NCBI RefSeq assembly: GCF_028453695.1
Contig: NC_135777.1
Location: 18,031,714 to 18,095,713, forward strand
Source: Augochlora pura
Lineage: Eukaryota; Arthropoda; Insecta; Hymenoptera; Halictidae
Direction: 5' to 3'
DNA length: 64,000 bases
The translations under genes were made by a program, and so were the position numbers. Every line of letters begins with the position of its first letter. Position 1 is the first letter of the stretch. This document shows positions 1-13,023 of the stretch, one piece after another. The notes beneath the pieces are model-generated. The model was not told the origin of the DNA. It searched no databases and was given only the letters and a program-made list of their open reading frames with translations.

Positions 1-37
1 CATTACCGGTAACAAAGGGATGGCAACAGCATCCCCC

Positions 38-460
38 TGCCGGTGGACCAGTTCTTTGTCAGCGGAAATTGACCGAGAAGATTTTCGAATGAGAGTCAAA
101 GGGCAGGCGCGGCTCATTCTGTGGTATAAATGCGGCCACAAAAGGAGTGGACAGTGGCCATTGTTGCTAGGGAGGCGGCAGCATCCCCATCCGGATGGAC
201 CAGTTTTCCCAACTGGATCCGCGAAACCGACTCGGGGCAGGACCTCGCCACGCGAACGAACAGGTTTCGTTCGGAGGGATGCTATGAGAGTCTGTCCGGT
301 GACGAAAAACAGATCGTGATCCAGATCAGGTGGAAAACTGGTCCATCATTGCAACAGACCCTCTAGAAAACGGGAGCGAGTCGTCCACGTGTTACTCGAC
401 AGCGGAGATCAGAGATCAGAGAAGAGGCAGGTTCCTGATCCAGTTGAAAACAGGTCTCGT
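38..460. repeat. Dispersed short direct/inverted repeats, ACCAGTTTTCC family
   Basis: ATGGACCAGTTTTCC at 195-209 recurs as an exact inverted copy at 332-346, giving 15-bp arms with a 122-bp spacer. A diverged direct copy (GGTGGACCAGTTCTTTG) starts near 42, and a further inverted relative (ATCCAGTTGAAAACAGG) lies near 437-453. The 195-217 copy also contains CCAGTT...AACTGG, a small hairpin of its own. The arrangement suggests an eroded foldback or minisatellite unit, but no terminal repeats or target-site duplication are visible. Confidence 0.45.
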
Positions 461-2669
461 TATTGTACTATTCACTCCAATTTGTTATCGGAATTCTTAG
501 CATTTGATGTCAGGTGAACTTCAAAAGATTGATGCATTTGTTCGTGGCTAAAATTCTGCATCCTTGCAGAGGAGCTGATGCACATTTATTAAACATGTAC
601 TACCGTACTCTAGTATCAAGTATCGTGTCATAATATGAGGACGATAAATTTTTATATTCTACAACTTATGGAAGTACCAGGATATTAATTTTGATCCTTA
701 ACTCAAGCTTGCAGCCAATAACCTCTATTATCTTGTTCGACCGAGTACATTTTGCCAAGCAGAAAGTTTGCCAACATTCAACGAAGCATTCTCCGTGATC
801 ATTCTACACACGATACTCCTTCGTAGACCGATTTTAATATAGTTTACCCCCCCGGTTCACGTTCCACGTTGCCGCCATAGAATCCGTTCTCGCAGGCTCC
901 TGTCGAGCTGTCCGGTTTAATTTCCGCGGAGTTTGTCCCAGAGAAAATTCTCGTCACAGCTAAACGAACTGCTCGAAAGAAAGGGGGTTTGGGGGCGAAG
1001 GACAAAGGAGCCGGAGCACTCGATCAAAAGTGAGGAGAAAGACAGAGGGAGGATGGAGAGCGAGAGAGATAGAAAAAAAAGGGAAAATAAAGGCCCGGTG
1101 ACGCGTGTGTCACACGAGACGCCGAAACCAGCCCACATTGGCCACTTCTTTCACCTGTCCATCATCCGGGGCTGGCCCTCCTTCACTCCCCTTCCTCCAC
1201 CCCCTCCAGCGAGCCGTCCCCAAACCTCGAGCAAAGAAGACGTCGCGCGGTGAAAGAGGACATTTGCGTTTCCGTGCTCGTACCAGTCATTGTACGCTTT
1301 TATCGGCCGTTTCGCGTTCAGTTCTACCGGGGATTTCGTGCTCGTCGTCGAGAATACTTGAAAAGGGAGCCAACAATAATTGACTGCTTTATTCCGGATT
1401 CCAGGCCGATCTCCGGCGTCGATACGTAATCGCCTTACCCTACGTCGATGCACGCGAACCGTCTCGAATCATTATAACCGTATAAACTGCGCACGAAATG
1501 TAATGCCCTCCGACGCGTTACACGGTCTACCGGTGGTCAGAGAGAAATGAAACATCGTGAGACAAAGCCGCGTTATTCTTTTCGTCTATATCTCGCTACT
1601 GAATCGAGTTAACTGTGAGTAAATCTCTGCTTTTACGGTGAACATTCAAAATAGAGATTACACAGTCACTGTTCGTGAATACGATGATGTTATTTAAAGA
1701 TATAAATAGTAAAAGGCAGACAATTTTATAGGACCTTATAAGTCCTCGTTAGGAACTGAAAGGGTTGATAGAACGATCACAAATGTTAGATTTCCAAGCA
1801 GACTTTTCTTATCAAAATTACAATAATTTTAGATAAACAGTTGGATCTTTCCGACGGTATCAAGCAGTTTACAACAAACTTCTTCAAGTCGTTCTATATC
1901 GGCTTAGAACTTAATCGTTCCAAAAGGGTGGTTATTCGGTCTTAATGCGCATTTTCTCAACGTAGACGTTTTGCCATCCCCATAAGGTTCGAAAAGGTTT
2001 CAGTTCGTATACGCCGCATTACTTCCATTCGTATCGGTAGCGCGACCTTACCCCGTCCATCCCAGGATTTCGCGGGGTGTGTTTCCTCGCGTAGACGCCG
2101 CTGTATTGCCGGGACACCCCGTATATAGGGAGGGCGTATTTGTTTTACTGCCTGGCTGCTGGCATTGGTTGAGAACGTGCTCCGCATTCTTGAAATCGTG
2201 CCACCCTTGTTACGGCATAGACTCTCCACTGCTCGCCCACCCTGTACCACCCCCTCCTAGTCCACCCCGCCCGTCAACCTGGCTCTCTCTCTCTTCTTTG
2301 CTGGCACCGGCACACCACCACCAGGCATCGACAGAAGGATCGTCATCCTTCCCCCTCATACTCGCCCGGCCATAAAAATTCTTGACTCCTGTAATGGTCA
2401 GACGGTACGAGCATGGTGGAGCACTCGCATACGTGTTCACCATATTTTTGAATAACGCACCGGGAGAGATCGCCTTGATGACTGGGGATTGCTAGGGGAC
2501 GAGCACTATTTTTTCTGAGCTCCCTTCGAACGATATTTTGCCGGTTGGCGGTTAGTTCAAGTATATTCTAACGAACTGGGGAAATAAAAATTTTATTTTA
2601 CTAGCTTTAGAGAAGTGAGATCGTTTGGGTTATTAGATAAAACAACGAAAGCATGTCAAGAAAATTATT

Positions 2670-2733
2670 GCATAGTAATTATGTTGAACATAGGCATAGT
2701 AATTAAGTAAACATAATAATTATGTCGAACTTG
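2670..2733 (+). repeat. Short diverged tandem repeat, unit about 23 bp
   Basis: GCATAGTAATTATGTTGAAC begins at 2670. A second copy starting GCATAGTAATTAAGTAAAC begins at 2694, and a third partial copy (AATAATTATGTCGAAC) follows at about 2715. The copies sit in an AT-rich valley and share TAATTA cores. It looks like a decaying minisatellite. Confidence 0.55.
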
Positions 2734-5080
2734 TCCATTCCACTTGTTATGATGATAAATACTTCGTAGACATACTTGGAGCGGTGAAAGTTAAATATAA
2801 GATTACTTCTGACAATAATCTTTCTCCGTAGATCTTCGCACCGTCGGTACCCTATTAAGCGAGCAATATTTCAAAGATGCTATTGGAATTACGTGCTAAT
2901 TAGGCTTAAAGCCACCCTCCTGCCCACTGTACCTTCCCGCAAACGGCGGAGGACGAGCTGCGGAAAAAGTGCGAATAAATTATTTCGGGTTAATCGCCGC
3001 AGCACGCTCTTTTTCTCCGGTCGGATCGTAAAATCCTTATCTTCCGTGACAGAGTCCCGGGCGTTCTCCCCTCGAAACAATACGGTGTATCTGATTTCCG
3101 AATAAGCGCGCGGGGATGGGTCGTCGTCGGGTCGTCGTCGCGGTGGACCGACTTCTGTTCGCACTCGTCGCGGGCGCAGATCCGCGAGACGGTAAAAATA
3201 TTGGAACAACGGAGACCAGGAGCGCGCGGAAGAAGGACACGGATGAAGAGTCCGGCGTTCTGTCGATCCTAATTTATGGCCGGGATTTCAGGCGTTTATG
3301 TCTTTCCGATAAGGTCGTGAACGCAGATGCTGTGCCTGCGCCGACGGATCTACTTCTTCAATCTCCTTTTTGTTCTCCTACGCGACCTTCCTCGCCGCGT
3401 TACGTTTCGCCGTCGTGTCGGCTGCGGCTTGACGATAGGCTGCGACGAAGTGTTGCCGTGAAATTGATTTTTTTTTTCTTGCCGCGGCTTAATGACCGTT
3501 GTATTCCGCCGAGCCGGTGGTTTCGCTCGATGAGCCATTAGAACGATTTTATATGCGCTGGTAACTGGGAAGACTGGTATTCTATTTTTTTCATCATTTT
3601 CTACGTCATTCCACTTTTTAATTCATCGTAGAATATTTTAGTAGATGCGTTCTGGTAGATGGTTCACCCACCATAATTTTTGATTATTTTTACTTTAGAT
3701 TTGAAATCAGTAGATTGAGATTTATTGCTTGTGAACTGATTTAAGAGAAATATATTTTGTAATGCAAGAATTGGACGTTAAATATTTTATGTTATGTGGA
3801 AGCAGGAAAAGGGTAATATCCGATTTTGAGAAACCTATGATGATAGTAAATTGCATACATCTTTGACTGATAAATAAGGGTTTAGTGTCGATTGTTATCC
3901 ATTTTGTAAGATAAGATTCGAAGTTTGTTGATTTTTGGTAGACATTGTGTTCTACTTACGAGTTGCACAAATTTGTATTAGGAATTTACATGTAAATTAC
4001 GAAGTTAATTGCTGTTTGCAAAGAAGCCGCGCTCTGTCGCTGGCTGGGAGCGGTAATAAATTTCATTGGAATTTCCCAATCGATCAGTCAACGGCTACGA
4101 TAATATTTGTTTAAGGGACAGACGACCGGAGATTCGATAAAATTGGAAATTTCGGCTTTTTTCCGTCCACGAGAGGGGTGTTAAATTCCCTGTGAGATTC
4201 AATTGGTCGACGGTCCGTGGCGGGCATGGATTTCCTGCCCGGAAGAACTGGCAAGATGGGTTTGTCCATGGTTTTTCATGGTGTCGACATTTCTCTGTCT
4301 CCTTGCTTCCATCTCGTTAAACAGGATTACGTCATCTACATTATTATTAATCCGCCGTTATAATTTCAAATATTCGACTTCTCGTTAACAATTTGAGACA
4401 TCAGCAATAATTACATATTGGTACCATTTCGTGAAGTTTGAAGTCTCAAATATTACGATATTAAGATTTTATTGGCATTAAATCTACTAAGTAATCACAC
4501 GCTTCAAAGACATAAATTTATCGTCAATGTAATTAAAATAATTCTACATACTTCGGAGACGCGATCCTCAAAATTACGAAAAAGTCTCCACTCCTAATAC
4601 GTTGTTCAGGATAAAGCGTAGCAAGATACTCTGAAATTATAAATAAATTATTTGTTGCGTTAAGATGTTAATAAAAGACAGATAAAGCAGACAAATCTAG
4701 GATCTTCCGTGCTAAAAAACTTACCCCTATCAAAACTAAAATTATTTAAAGACAATGAGTTGGCAGAGAAACATCACACCGTCATCAGTGATTACCGTCG
4801 AAGGATCCAAACGGTCTGTCCACCCGCGGAACATCTTCGCAATCACCGGCAAAGCGTTCCGCCGTTGACAGGGCCCTTCAAATTTTAATATCCCAGTCTA
4901 CCTTCCCTCGTAAGTTGTTTTCCATCCCATGAATCACGCTAGTTTACCCTCAAACCAGCGTTTCGACAAAAATGAAAGCGTCCCGCCGGCACTTTGTACA
5001 GGCCAGGAACTGCGACTTCCAAGGGAGAGTATCGATATAGCTACTCCTCTTACTTTTGGCTACTATCCGCGGAAGTCGGC

Positions 5081-5104
5081 GAGAGAGAGAGAGAGAGAGA
5101 GAGA
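5081..5104 (+). repeat. (GA)n microsatellite
   Basis: A dozen perfect GA units, followed by about 50 bp of purine-rich interrupted GA. GAGAG is the core bound by the insect GAGA factor (Trl), so such tracts can act in chromatin opening, but length polymorphism alone also explains them. Confidence 0.95.
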
Positions 5105-5652
5105 ACGAGGGAAAGAGACAGAGAGAAAGGGCGCAGGCTGGAACGGTGAGGAAAGGGAGGAGGGGGTTTACCGGGGGGATAGAGGATGGCCAGAATTTAT
5201 AGCGTCTTTTGCGATCCCGGCGGGTAGGGATGAGGCCGCGCCACCCCTCAGACTCAATGTTTTCTGCAGGGAAAGTCGGAAGTCGAGTCGAACCCTGGCC
5301 AGGACTAGCCGTATCCCATACGTCTTGCTAACAGACCGGATAGGTTTGGTCGCCGAACCGACAAATAAAAAATTCCTGAAAATTTGCCGATCGTTTTTCG
5401 CGACCATCTCCCGGCTAACAACGTGGATCCATCGTCGAAGAATTCTCCTAGCCTAGTTTCGTTTCTTAACTCGCACTCGCTCGGACGGAATCGATTTTTT
5501 CACGGAGCCTCGCTTGGACAATAGGTCCGCGTTATCGGGTAGATTTAGTTGGACGACCGGGTCCCTCCATTTTCCGAATGGACTTCTGACCCAACCATCC
5601 CACGGCTCACGGGGATGCTTTTTATTAGACTCCGCCAGGATCACCCGGTATA

Positions 5653-5686
5653 CACGTGTGGACGTCCGTGTGCACGGACACGCGTG
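5653..5686. other. Compact GC-rich hairpin
   Basis: CACGTGT (5653-5659) can pair with ACGCGTG (5680-5686), with one G-U wobble in RNA. Inside it GTCCGTG (5664-5670) pairs exactly with CACGGAC (5673-5679) across a 2-nt TG centre. A 4-nt GGAC bulge separates the two stems on one side. The outer arm includes a CACGTG E-box. The hairpin is too short for a microRNA precursor; a cruciform or palindromic protein site is more likely. Confidence 0.5.
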
Positions 5687-7892
5687 CAGTGGTTTCCATG
5701 TGAAGGTGTCCCGTATATGCGACGGCAGTGGCCATGTTCGGGGTAGAGGGACAGCCCCATTCGCCAAATTAACTGCGTTAGACCGGGACCCCGGAATTCT
5801 TTACGCTTTCCACGACCTACGACCGGCCATTTTACGCTGGATTTTTCAACTGAGCTCCAAGGCCTCTTCCCTTACCCGAACTCTCGCACCTTGTTTTCCT
5901 ATTTCTCTCGTTTGATCGCCCTCCCGGACGTCTCATTCGGTCGAGGATCTACTTTTCCTTGTTAACTCGTATTTGGACGATATTTAAACAGCTATTCTGT
6001 GTTTTATTAAATTACTTGGACAAGAAGCACATCCAAATAAATATTAAAAATATGTCAGTTTCAGTTTGTAAACTTTTTTAATTTAATTTAACGAAGAACA
6101 AATCGTCAACCATTTCATAGATCCGATTTAAGAAAGTTATTTTCTTTTATGAACATTTTTGCTATTTATCGTAATTAACGGGATATAAGATAAAATATAT
6201 AAATTGTCCAGAGTTAATTTCAACCCCTCACTGCAAATCTGGACAATTTCGGAAAATGTTCTTTAAATATAACGTAGGCGATTAAAGAATTAGTCGAAAG
6301 AATTCGTAAGCATCTTCGGTAGAAATTTCTAAAGATAAAAAATCCAAAAATAATCTTAAAGATTATTCTACAATGGAATCGAAAGGGTGAACGAGCCTAA
6401 AATTTCCGCAGCTTCCGATATCCGCGACGGGACGACGATCGTTCGATTCTGTTTGCTCGTAACGGGATAAGGGGTCTAATAAGGGGCACCGAATTCAATT
6501 TGTTTAGCATTTTGAATTAATTAACAGGATAAAAAGTTTCACGCCCGTTTGACCGTGTAACTCAGCTTTAACTGCTTCGTTATACGGTGTTCCGGGGGGT
6601 TCATGTTTCCGGCCGCGAGAGTCGCGCGCGGCAACTTCGCCTGGGAGCTTTTTTGAACGCGGTGAAAGTGCATAATGCGAGAAACTTAAGTAACGATTTC
6701 ACTGGGAAACTTCCGCGCGACGAGACTTTAAAGGCGAGCGCCCGAGACGCCGGCTTAATCGAATCGCTAATGTTTGCAAAATCTTTGTTCGAGACGTCTT
6801 AAAGAGGAGGGGACGGAGCGGCCGGCGAGAAACAACGATCCTTTAATCCGGAGCCAAAGAGCTGCCGACCAGCCTTACAAAAAAAAAAAGAGGAAGAAGA
6901 AACGAAAAGGAGCTCGCCTTTGTGTCGCGTATTTTCGGATAAATGAATTCACGACTCGCCCCTTGACCAGAGACTTTCTCCGCTAACGAGGCTCGCCGTG
7001 CGAAAACGATTTGTCGAGTATGCCGCACCAGACATCGTGCTTTCATAATTTGTTGATCCGCAAAATTTCTAGCAAGCATTTCTTACATATTTTTCTGCCA
7101 ATTCCTTCTCTCAATTTATTATTTAAATTCATTTTATTTTTAATTCCTTGTCGCGAGCCTTGCAGGCCTATTGACGAGTCTTGTGATTTTTTATGAAAAT
7201 GTGAAATTTTCGTTGCGCAGTTTGATCGTTTTCTCTGAATGAATATTCCAAAGTGACGCTGCAAGTGGACGTCTAGCGTAGGATATCCCCTCAAGGGGTT
7301 GAGACTCTTGGGGTCGTAAAATGCATAGAATTCTTTTGCAATTTTTTCTCGCAAGAACGTAGTTACAAAAAACTTTAGAACATAGCTGTTATTATACAAT
7401 TTTTGAAGAACAGTTCTGCGATTCGGTGACGTTAAATCCCATCGACATTTTGTGACACCGAATTGCATCCGGGAACTTGGTGGAACAATTCCCCGTAAAA
7501 ACCGATCGCGGATCCCGGTTAATTATTCGCCGGCGCGACGCCGGCGTATTAACGGCACGGCGTTCCCGCGGTGCACGGCTCGTAATCCTAAGCGGCCGAA
7601 AATCCCTATCAATCGGTGGAAATCATCTCCCGGGGCCGCCTTCCTGTATCCTTTCTCGTTAAACTCCCCGGTCGCGGTGGCCGGTCCACCCCGCACGTTG
7701 GGCGAATATCCCACGTTCGATCGCGAATAACTTTCTGAATAGGTGATCACGTAAAACTGATTTAGCAATTTGCCCATTCCGGAGCGGGCGCGCGATCTTA
7801 GTTCAAATTGAGTATAGTCCAAGTCTTACTCGGGTGAACCACTACTAATCCAATTCCAGAGATCCCAAGACGTCCTGGCCGTAGGGTGTGGG

Positions 7893-8098
7893 ACGGGGCT
7901 GCGAGGAGGGGGGGCGGGCGGAACGCGGGAGGACGAAAGAGAAAGAGCGGCCGAGAGGCGAGGGTACAGACAGAAGGTGAAAGAGAACCAGAGAGACGGT
8001 ACGCGGAGGGCGGGGGGGAGGTAGGAGGTGGGAGGTGGGGGGCAGCGGCGAGGCAGGAGGACGGAGGGGCGTTGTGGGGGGGGGGGGGGGGGGTTTCC
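7893..8098 (+). repeat. G-rich strand-asymmetric block with G18 run
   Basis: This 200-bp block is dominated by G on the plus strand, with many G3-G7 runs, and ends in an uninterrupted run of 18 G at 8076-8093. It meets the usual sequence pattern for multiple G-quadruplexes. The open frames crossing it encode only Gly/Arg or Pro/Ser-rich low-complexity peptides and are not treated as genes. Confidence 0.8.
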
Positions 8099-8470
8099 AG
8101 GCGAAGATATAATATCGCCTATGCAAATAGCCTTTGGACTTAGACCGGCTGAATATACTTTAGGGCTCGTAGCTCGAGTTAGACCGCATCGTATTTTCCG
8201 TGGGGATGGAGTTCCCGTGTGCAGACACTCTCTTAAAAAATTCCATCACCGGGACGTGGCTCGTTACGCCGTTGTTCGACAAAAGTCCTTCCGCGAACGG
8301 ACCGTTGCGCGATCCTTTAAGCAAAACTTTTCGCCGAGTTACGTGAGAACGGCCGTGCCGGGGCGATGCACGCTAACCTCGCCGCCCTGGACCTCGAAAT
8401 TTCAAGCGCAATCTTTCCGCAGACCTGGCTAATGCTTTTTGTACCTGTATCAGCACTACCCCCGTAGCCG

Positions 8471-8491
8471 CTCTCTCTCTCTCTCTCTCTC
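8471..8491 (+). repeat. (CT)n microsatellite
   Basis: About ten perfect CT units at the 3' edge of a GC-rich island. Confidence 0.95.
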
Positions 8492-9280
8492 GCCACCACC
8501 GGGAAAAACTTCCCGGGTCGCAATCACGTTGCTCCCATTAACAATGCGATTCGATCGCGCTCGTTTTCTTCCAGCAAAATTCTCTAACTTGTAGTAAAAC
8601 GTTCGACGGCACACTGTTTGCGAACGTTCACAATTGCTGAATTCTGTTTCTATTATTTCATAGCTGAACTGTGGCAACGTTTCATTTTTGGTGGATATTC
8701 GTGGAAGAATCGTTGAGGGTGATTTAAAGAGGAACTATGTTATAGAAAATCGTTTTTGTATGATTTTTCAACGTGTTTATTGTGAAGGATTTCTTAATGT
8801 CCATTCGTCCTATTCTTTGCTCGTTATTATTTATCGATGTTGTTTTCTATTTTAAGACTGCATTTTATTCCTTAAATCATTTTACGTAGAATATAATGAA
8901 GTATAAGTTAATTGGTGAAAATAAGAAGAAACATTTCGTCTTCCTGTTGCTTCAGAAAATATTTAGGTGTACCTATTCCATCTGTGTTTTCCCAGTGCTA
9001 GTCCAGCATTCAAAATTGTTCGTGATGTTAGAAATGTTATTCATGAAACGTAAGAATGTTCATAAAAATTTACTTCACATTAACGATTAATTCACAATAA
9101 TACTATTCGAAGAGCAAACAACTACCCCATCCTTTACTCTGCCCATAATTTACAAGTCCAGTTAAGTCGACGCAGACTATAGCGCAATTGAGAATATTTT
9201 CAATTTCCACGCAAAATAGTGTTTAATTTGCGTCGTATATGAATGAGCAATGATATAACGTGGCATCGTCCACCATAACG

Positions 9281-9375
9281 AGAATAAAAGAGAACCGGAG
9301 GGAGAGAGAGAGCAAGGGAAAGAGAAAAAGAGTAAAAGAGAGAAGGAAAAGAGAAAGAGCGAGAGAGAAAGAGAC
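9281..9375 (+). repeat. Homopurine (GA-rich) tract
   Basis: About 95 bp are almost entirely A and G on the plus strand, with only a few scattered pyrimidines. The purine bias continues more weakly to about 9570. Long homopurine-homopyrimidine tracts can form triplex (H-DNA) and attract GAGA-factor-like proteins. Confidence 0.8.
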
Positions 9376-9558
9376 GCGTAAGAGGCGAACGTAACTGATG
9401 AAGCGCGAAGGGGTGCGAAAGGGGAGAACGGAACGGGGCGGCTGTAAAACCCAGGGGGAGAAGTCGAGGTTAGAGACGTTGGGGTGGGAAGCGGTGAAGG
9501 GAGGAGGTGAGCAACATTAGGCAGGGTTTCCAGACGAGACGAGGGTAGGACGTTTGAG

Positions 9559-9626
9559 GTCAGTTCGGGGCGGTTTTTTCAACCCCCGGACCGAGTCGCT
9601 CAATACCAAGCCGCCCCTCGACTGAC
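9559..9626. other. Imperfect stem-loop, 15-bp arms
   Basis: GTCAGTTCGGGGCGG (9559-9573) pairs with CCGCCCCTCGACTGAC (9611-9626) with one small mismatch/bulge, enclosing a 37-nt loop that starts with six T residues. The total length of 68 nt is compatible with a structured RNA, but the arms do not match any microRNA I know. Confidence 0.5.
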
Positions 9627-12600
9627 CAATGGTCGGCCTCCGGCCCCCACCACCCGGACCGGCTGACCAGCCAGCCGATTGGACGAAAACCTCCCAAGGG
9701 ATACTCTATCCGGCAAGGATACTCACGGCCCGAATCCTCGAGACCAGCTAACTAACCGGAGAGAGGAGAGATTACGTACCGGGTGGCACCGTTCGATATC
9801 GGGGATTCCGTCGAGATATTTGCTGGCCTTGGAATCCTACCGTGGAGTCTCATCTGGCAAAGGAATCTCTGATGAGGGATTACAACGAATTTACACCGTT
9901 GAATTCTGTCCTGATTATTCGACCGGCCGTTCTCCTACCTGCCGGAATAACTAGAGGCAACGGTAGACAGGCTGGTCGAGGCGAGAGCGTAATTGATTTT
10001 AGGGTAACGTTCCGCAGTTACCATTTTAACGTTCCTCTTCGAGGTTCCGGACGATCTTGCCAGCCCCGAGGTCTTGGCCGAAGGACTCGTAGGGGATAGG
10101 TTTCTCGCGATTGTCTGATCGTTCGCGGATCGGTTCTGCAGGACACTTTCCGATGGAAATCCGATCCGCTATCCAAGCCGGTGAAACGCTGTCCGTCATT
10201 TTGAGCAGATACTTCGGTCGGCTAACGCCGAAGACGAAACTCGATATTCCGCTCCCCGGAAAAGTACGACATTTCCTGCCGCGTCACCCGCTAGACATCC
10301 GAAGATGGAAACCTGGTAGACCGTCGCTGACGCTGCGAGAAACCCGTATGTCGGAGTGTTTACGAATGTTATCAGTATAATAGTGGGACACCCTATACCC
10401 GTCCAGTGGCACCGGTCGTCCCGCTAGTTTGCTCAAGATGATATCGGCGTCTCTCCTTTTCGTTAGGTTCCGCCGTTACTAAAGCAAATGGGACTTGAAA
10501 CCCTGCCAAAATTCAGATCAAGCCGCTGACTTAAAGACACCTTAAAGCAAGCGAGCCCGGGGACGAGTGCCGGTCGGTCGGCGGGGTGGAGGAGGGGGGA
10601 GGGGGGAGTTGGAGGACGGCTCGCCTATCCACCCCCGCTGGAACAGCCGCGCGGAAATTTCGAGCCGGCGTTCACGCTGGAAATGACGTCGCGGGTTAAT
10701 TTGGATCGATTTCCGACTCGTGGTTACCACGGCGGACCGCGTCTTCCTCTTTGAACTTCCGGCCGAGCGGCTGTTTATCGGCGTATTGGAAATTCAACGG
10801 GGTTGCGGAGGAGATACGCCGGGCTCGGTCCGAATAGGAAAAACGCGCGACCTACGCGGCCAGGTGTTATTGTTAAGTGCAAACGTTTCGGTTCCATTCG
10901 GGATACAGTCTCGTTGACAAGTCTTCTCTCTTCTCATTTGAGAGAATAAAATTCGTGTCCACGCTCGGATATCGAACCGCTCTCGTCTCGTGGCATCGCG
11001 GAATGGCCAGCTATTCGTAGCCTCAGAAGTCTGTATTTGTAATCTTAGCGACTTTTGACCTTTTAGAGCACTGGCCTGGCCACTGCAGTGTCCATCCGCA
11101 AACTCGGCAACTTTCCAGGTCACTGGAGATTCATATATAGTTGAACCTCCCTTATGCGATTCTATCAGAGTCTAGGCATAGGTGTTCGGATGATAGGATA
11201 ATTACCTAATTATTGTGCGAATTAATTATTAAATAAACTACTTATAGGAATAGGTAGATAACTATGTTTCCCAAAAAATTGCATACAATTTCTGTTGTGA
11301 GTTATAATTGTCACCGTATAATATCGTATAATATCTCCTATGACACTTTTTTATGGTCTTGTACTGTGTTCGTACGAGACTGATTTTTAACATACACAAT
11401 TTAACACAAACATATTTGTATGCTGGAGTATTTCTATATTTGAACATGATCTTCTAAATTTTATTACAAGTGCACAAAATCTACGGTTCAGACATACATA
11501 TTCTACAATGTGTTCTGTATAAAAACGTAAGAAGATCCGCCGACTTCCATCGAATCGAAGATGTCGAGGGTAGACGAAGTTCGAATTCGGACTCGCAGAA
11601 TCCAGGTGTCCAAAAATCGGGTATCTGAGACGTTTCGCAATCTTCTCCGCGCGACAGGTATTCCTCTGATTATTTTCTCTTTTTTCGCGTTCTTTGGTGG
11701 GTCTTTACTCGTTCCCCGGCGCAGACAGGACTGGCTGGGCCGGGGCTCAAGCCCACGGGACTGGGATCAAAGGAAGAATTATCAGGGTTCCGAGCGCGGT
11801 CCGGGATTTGGTCCCGTAGGAGACTTACCACATGTAAATAAGGACAGAGCCTCTGTAGCTCGCTCCTGCCCTGCGTAAATAACATTTTTCCGATAGCGCC
11901 GGAATAACCCTCCGCGTCAGTCCGCTGCAAAATCCTCCTCTCCTCCCCCCCTCCCCGTTGCCCGTCTACCGGCAAGCTTTTGTTGCTTGTTTCGCCTCCG
12001 AACCCACGGAGAAATTGCTGTCCCGATCTTTAGCGTGTTGACCAATGGCTGAACGGTGTTTGTCCGCCGCGGACGCCATTCCTCCTTCTTCGCCGAGAAT
12101 ATTCGGATCATCTCCCTTCGCCGTTTTAAGAGACGTCGAACTCACGGAAATGCAAATCTAGCTTCGAAGGATTATTTCGGGACGTTGTTTGCCAGGAAAT
12201 TTACGGCAAACCTGTATGCCCTGCGTCAGCCCAGTTATATATTTTCAATCAGAATTGCTATTTTTAGCGCTTTATAAAATTATTAACTTTTGCATGTAAC
12301 TTTACATATCTTCTGTTCAGTTGCCAAAAATTTTTAAAATGTCTGCCTTGAGATAAGAGAATTAACTGTTTGTTATTATAATTGTAATTGTTTGTTATAA
12401 GATACGAACAATTAAAGATCGTGGAAATCGCACGTTTATACATTGTATTTGCGCTGAACTCAATATATTCGAAATGTTTAAATAGCAGAAACAACGATCA
12501 CCGTACGATTGTATTCTCGTGCCAAGAAACGAATCTGAAAACTGTACAATTTGAAATAAAACTCTCTATTTTCGTACCAATTTTTGTATCTTGTCTGGTA

Positions 12601-12999
12601 TTCAAGGGACGAAGAAAATCCCAAGAAAATTGCAACGAAGAGCAGTCGCAGCCAGCAGTACGGTGCACACGGACACATTAAACATTAAATACCCATCGCG
12701 CAGTTTCATCAATCCCACGCACGTCCCAAATTCCAAAACAATGGTCGCGCTCGCTCGCTGGCGGGGGTTGCTTTCTATAGGTTGGTTCTAATCAGAAACA
12801 ATGGGGCGGAAAAACGAGCGAGAAGGAGCTTTGGGTGGACCGTATATTCGTGCGTTCGTAAATATGCGACAGTCCCTGATTTTTCGCGGTTCTCGTTTAC
12901 TCGTTCGTTTTCATACCGCCCCACGCGCCCCGCCAACCCCTCGCTGTTATCCGCATTTCTCCTCGCGCTCTCCTTCCCGTTTCACCGGCCGCCGCGCGA

Positions 13000-13023
13000 A
13001 AGAGAGAGAGAGAGAGAGAGAGA
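13000..13023 (+). repeat. (AG)n microsatellite
   Basis: Twelve AG units within a GC-rich island. Confidence 0.95.

Larger units (their letters stand above)
1..4770. other. Non-coding stretch with three GC islands
   Basis: No gene is recognisable. GC-richer islands lie at about 880-1500, 1950-2560 and 2880-3560, separated by AT-rich DNA with stops in all frames; 3560-4770 is uniformly AT-rich and I see nothing in it beyond a minus-strand GTAAGT string near 3955. The left end, 1-460, carries short related direct and inverted copies of a GGACCAGTTTTCC-type motif. The open frames at 933-1253, 2079-2375 and 3116-3541 lie in GC-rich or low-complexity DNA, overlap frames on the other strand, and show no domain, so I leave them out. 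Confidence 0.6.
4771..9080. other. Non-coding stretch with GC islands and G-rich block
   Basis: GC-rich islands occupy about 4770-5960, 6390-7050 and 7440-8620; 5960-6390, 7050-7440 and 8620-9080 are AT-rich. The first island has a (GA)n tract and a compact hairpin. The third has a strongly G-skewed block ending in an 18-G run, followed by a (CT)n tract. The ORFs here (for example 4929-5456 and 7845-8432) run through these low-complexity tracts and show no domain. A CCCCT-CA-AGGGG hairpin lies at about 7284-7300. No gene is supported. Confidence 0.6.

Noticed and set aside
7043..7468. 141-codon minus-strand frame in AT-rich DNA
   Set aside because: Only about 16% of codons start with G, and the composition is that of translated AT-rich non-coding DNA. 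No domain.
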